Shown piece by piece: positions 63,900-64,000 of a stretch of 64,000 nt of DNA. The stretch is taken from contig OX031060.1 in the NCBI GenBank assembly GCA_943736015.1, forward strand, positions 4,608,001 to 4,672,000. The letters are read 5' to 3'. The stretch comes from Tridacna crocea. Taxonomy: Eukaryota > Mollusca > Bivalvia > Cardiida > Cardiidae. Position numbers and translations under genes: made by a program. Below the pieces are notes generated by a model. The model saw nothing but the letters and a program-made list of their open reading frames with translations, ran no database searches and was not told where the DNA came from. Each line of letters starts with the position of its first letter. Position 1 is the first letter of the stretch.

Positions 63900-64000
63900 T
63901 TAACTCTTTACCAAACGACAAAATTTTAGAATGGTCCAAATTGAAAGCATTTGCAGACGACAAAATGAATGTGTCTGAAGAATTTATTTTTTTTTTTTAA
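63900..64000. mobile_element. TTAA element family A, cut by the window end
   Basis: TTAACTCTTTACCAAACGAC, then GCAGACGACAAAATGAATG; the T run at the edge may belong to the element or be an insertion. Confidence 0.75.

Overview
The window looks like nuclear DNA of an animal, most likely a heterodont bivalve mollusc. The evidence is AT-rich sequence, genes with GT-AG introns, a Jockey/CR1-type LINE, several tRNA-headed SINE families and a very dense load of short palindromic DNA elements. The hairpin elements of about 269 bp, whose core has inverted GGCTAATCC/GGATTAGCC blocks, recall repeats I remember from clams and dreissenid mussels. That taxonomic call is inference from memory, not a search.

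Genes. Three host genes can be modelled, all on the minus strand. (1) At 6638-14070 lies a 428-residue major-facilitator transporter of monocarboxylate-transporter (SLC16) type, in four coding exons whose splice sites and phases all agree. (2) At 23313-25882 lies a class A (rhodopsin-like) G-protein-coupled receptor of 356 residues. A 14-base coding piece of the first exon is spliced to one large exon. (3) At 35278-37461 lies a Ras-like small GTPase of the RERG/RASL type, three exons with matching phases. The first exon, which should carry the P-loop, was not found. No operon-like relation links them; they are ordinary neighbours separated by repeats.

Retroelements. A nearly whole LINE (376-3807) sits inside a 74-77 bp minisatellite element with an 11-bp target duplication. 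Its endonuclease and reverse transcriptase reading frames are both open but point in opposite directions from position 2486, the signature of a twin-priming inversion. SINEs with tRNA-like promoters lie at 30.5-31.1, 32.6, 33.7, 43.8-44.5, 53.7 and 59.0 kb. Two show convincing target duplications. One family occurs as direct and inverted dimers.

Small DNA elements. I use letters for families seen more than once. A is about 228 bp, TTAA-bounded, ends CCCTTTACCA, with a central perfect palindrome, in about 30 copies or fragments. B is about 545 bp, TTAA-bounded, ends AAAGGTGG. C is about 340 bp, ends TTAAGGTAGTG. D has a core hairpin around AGATCAGACTGCAC, and whole copies have TTAACCCTTT ends. 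E is 269 bp with long inverted ends. F is a hairpin around GTTTCGA. G is about 480 bp, ending in a long hairpin. K is about 430 bp with a terminal hairpin. X is the GTTGAGCC minisatellite. A, B, C and D all appear to use TTAA targets, as piggyBac-type elements do. Nested insertions give a relative order: A in B, C in E, a SINE in G, the LINE in X, and K in a 22-bp minisatellite.

Other structure. A 1.3-kb minisatellite lies at 51.0-52.35 kb, a 22-bp minisatellite at 28.1-28.5 kb, a palindromic GGGTCATT element at 37.6-37.85 kb, and a 2-kb region at 14.6-16.7 kb holds about nine copies of GTTACGGANGTTAGAA in both orientations. Nothing in the window resembles a bacterial system, a virus copy or a true CRISPR array.
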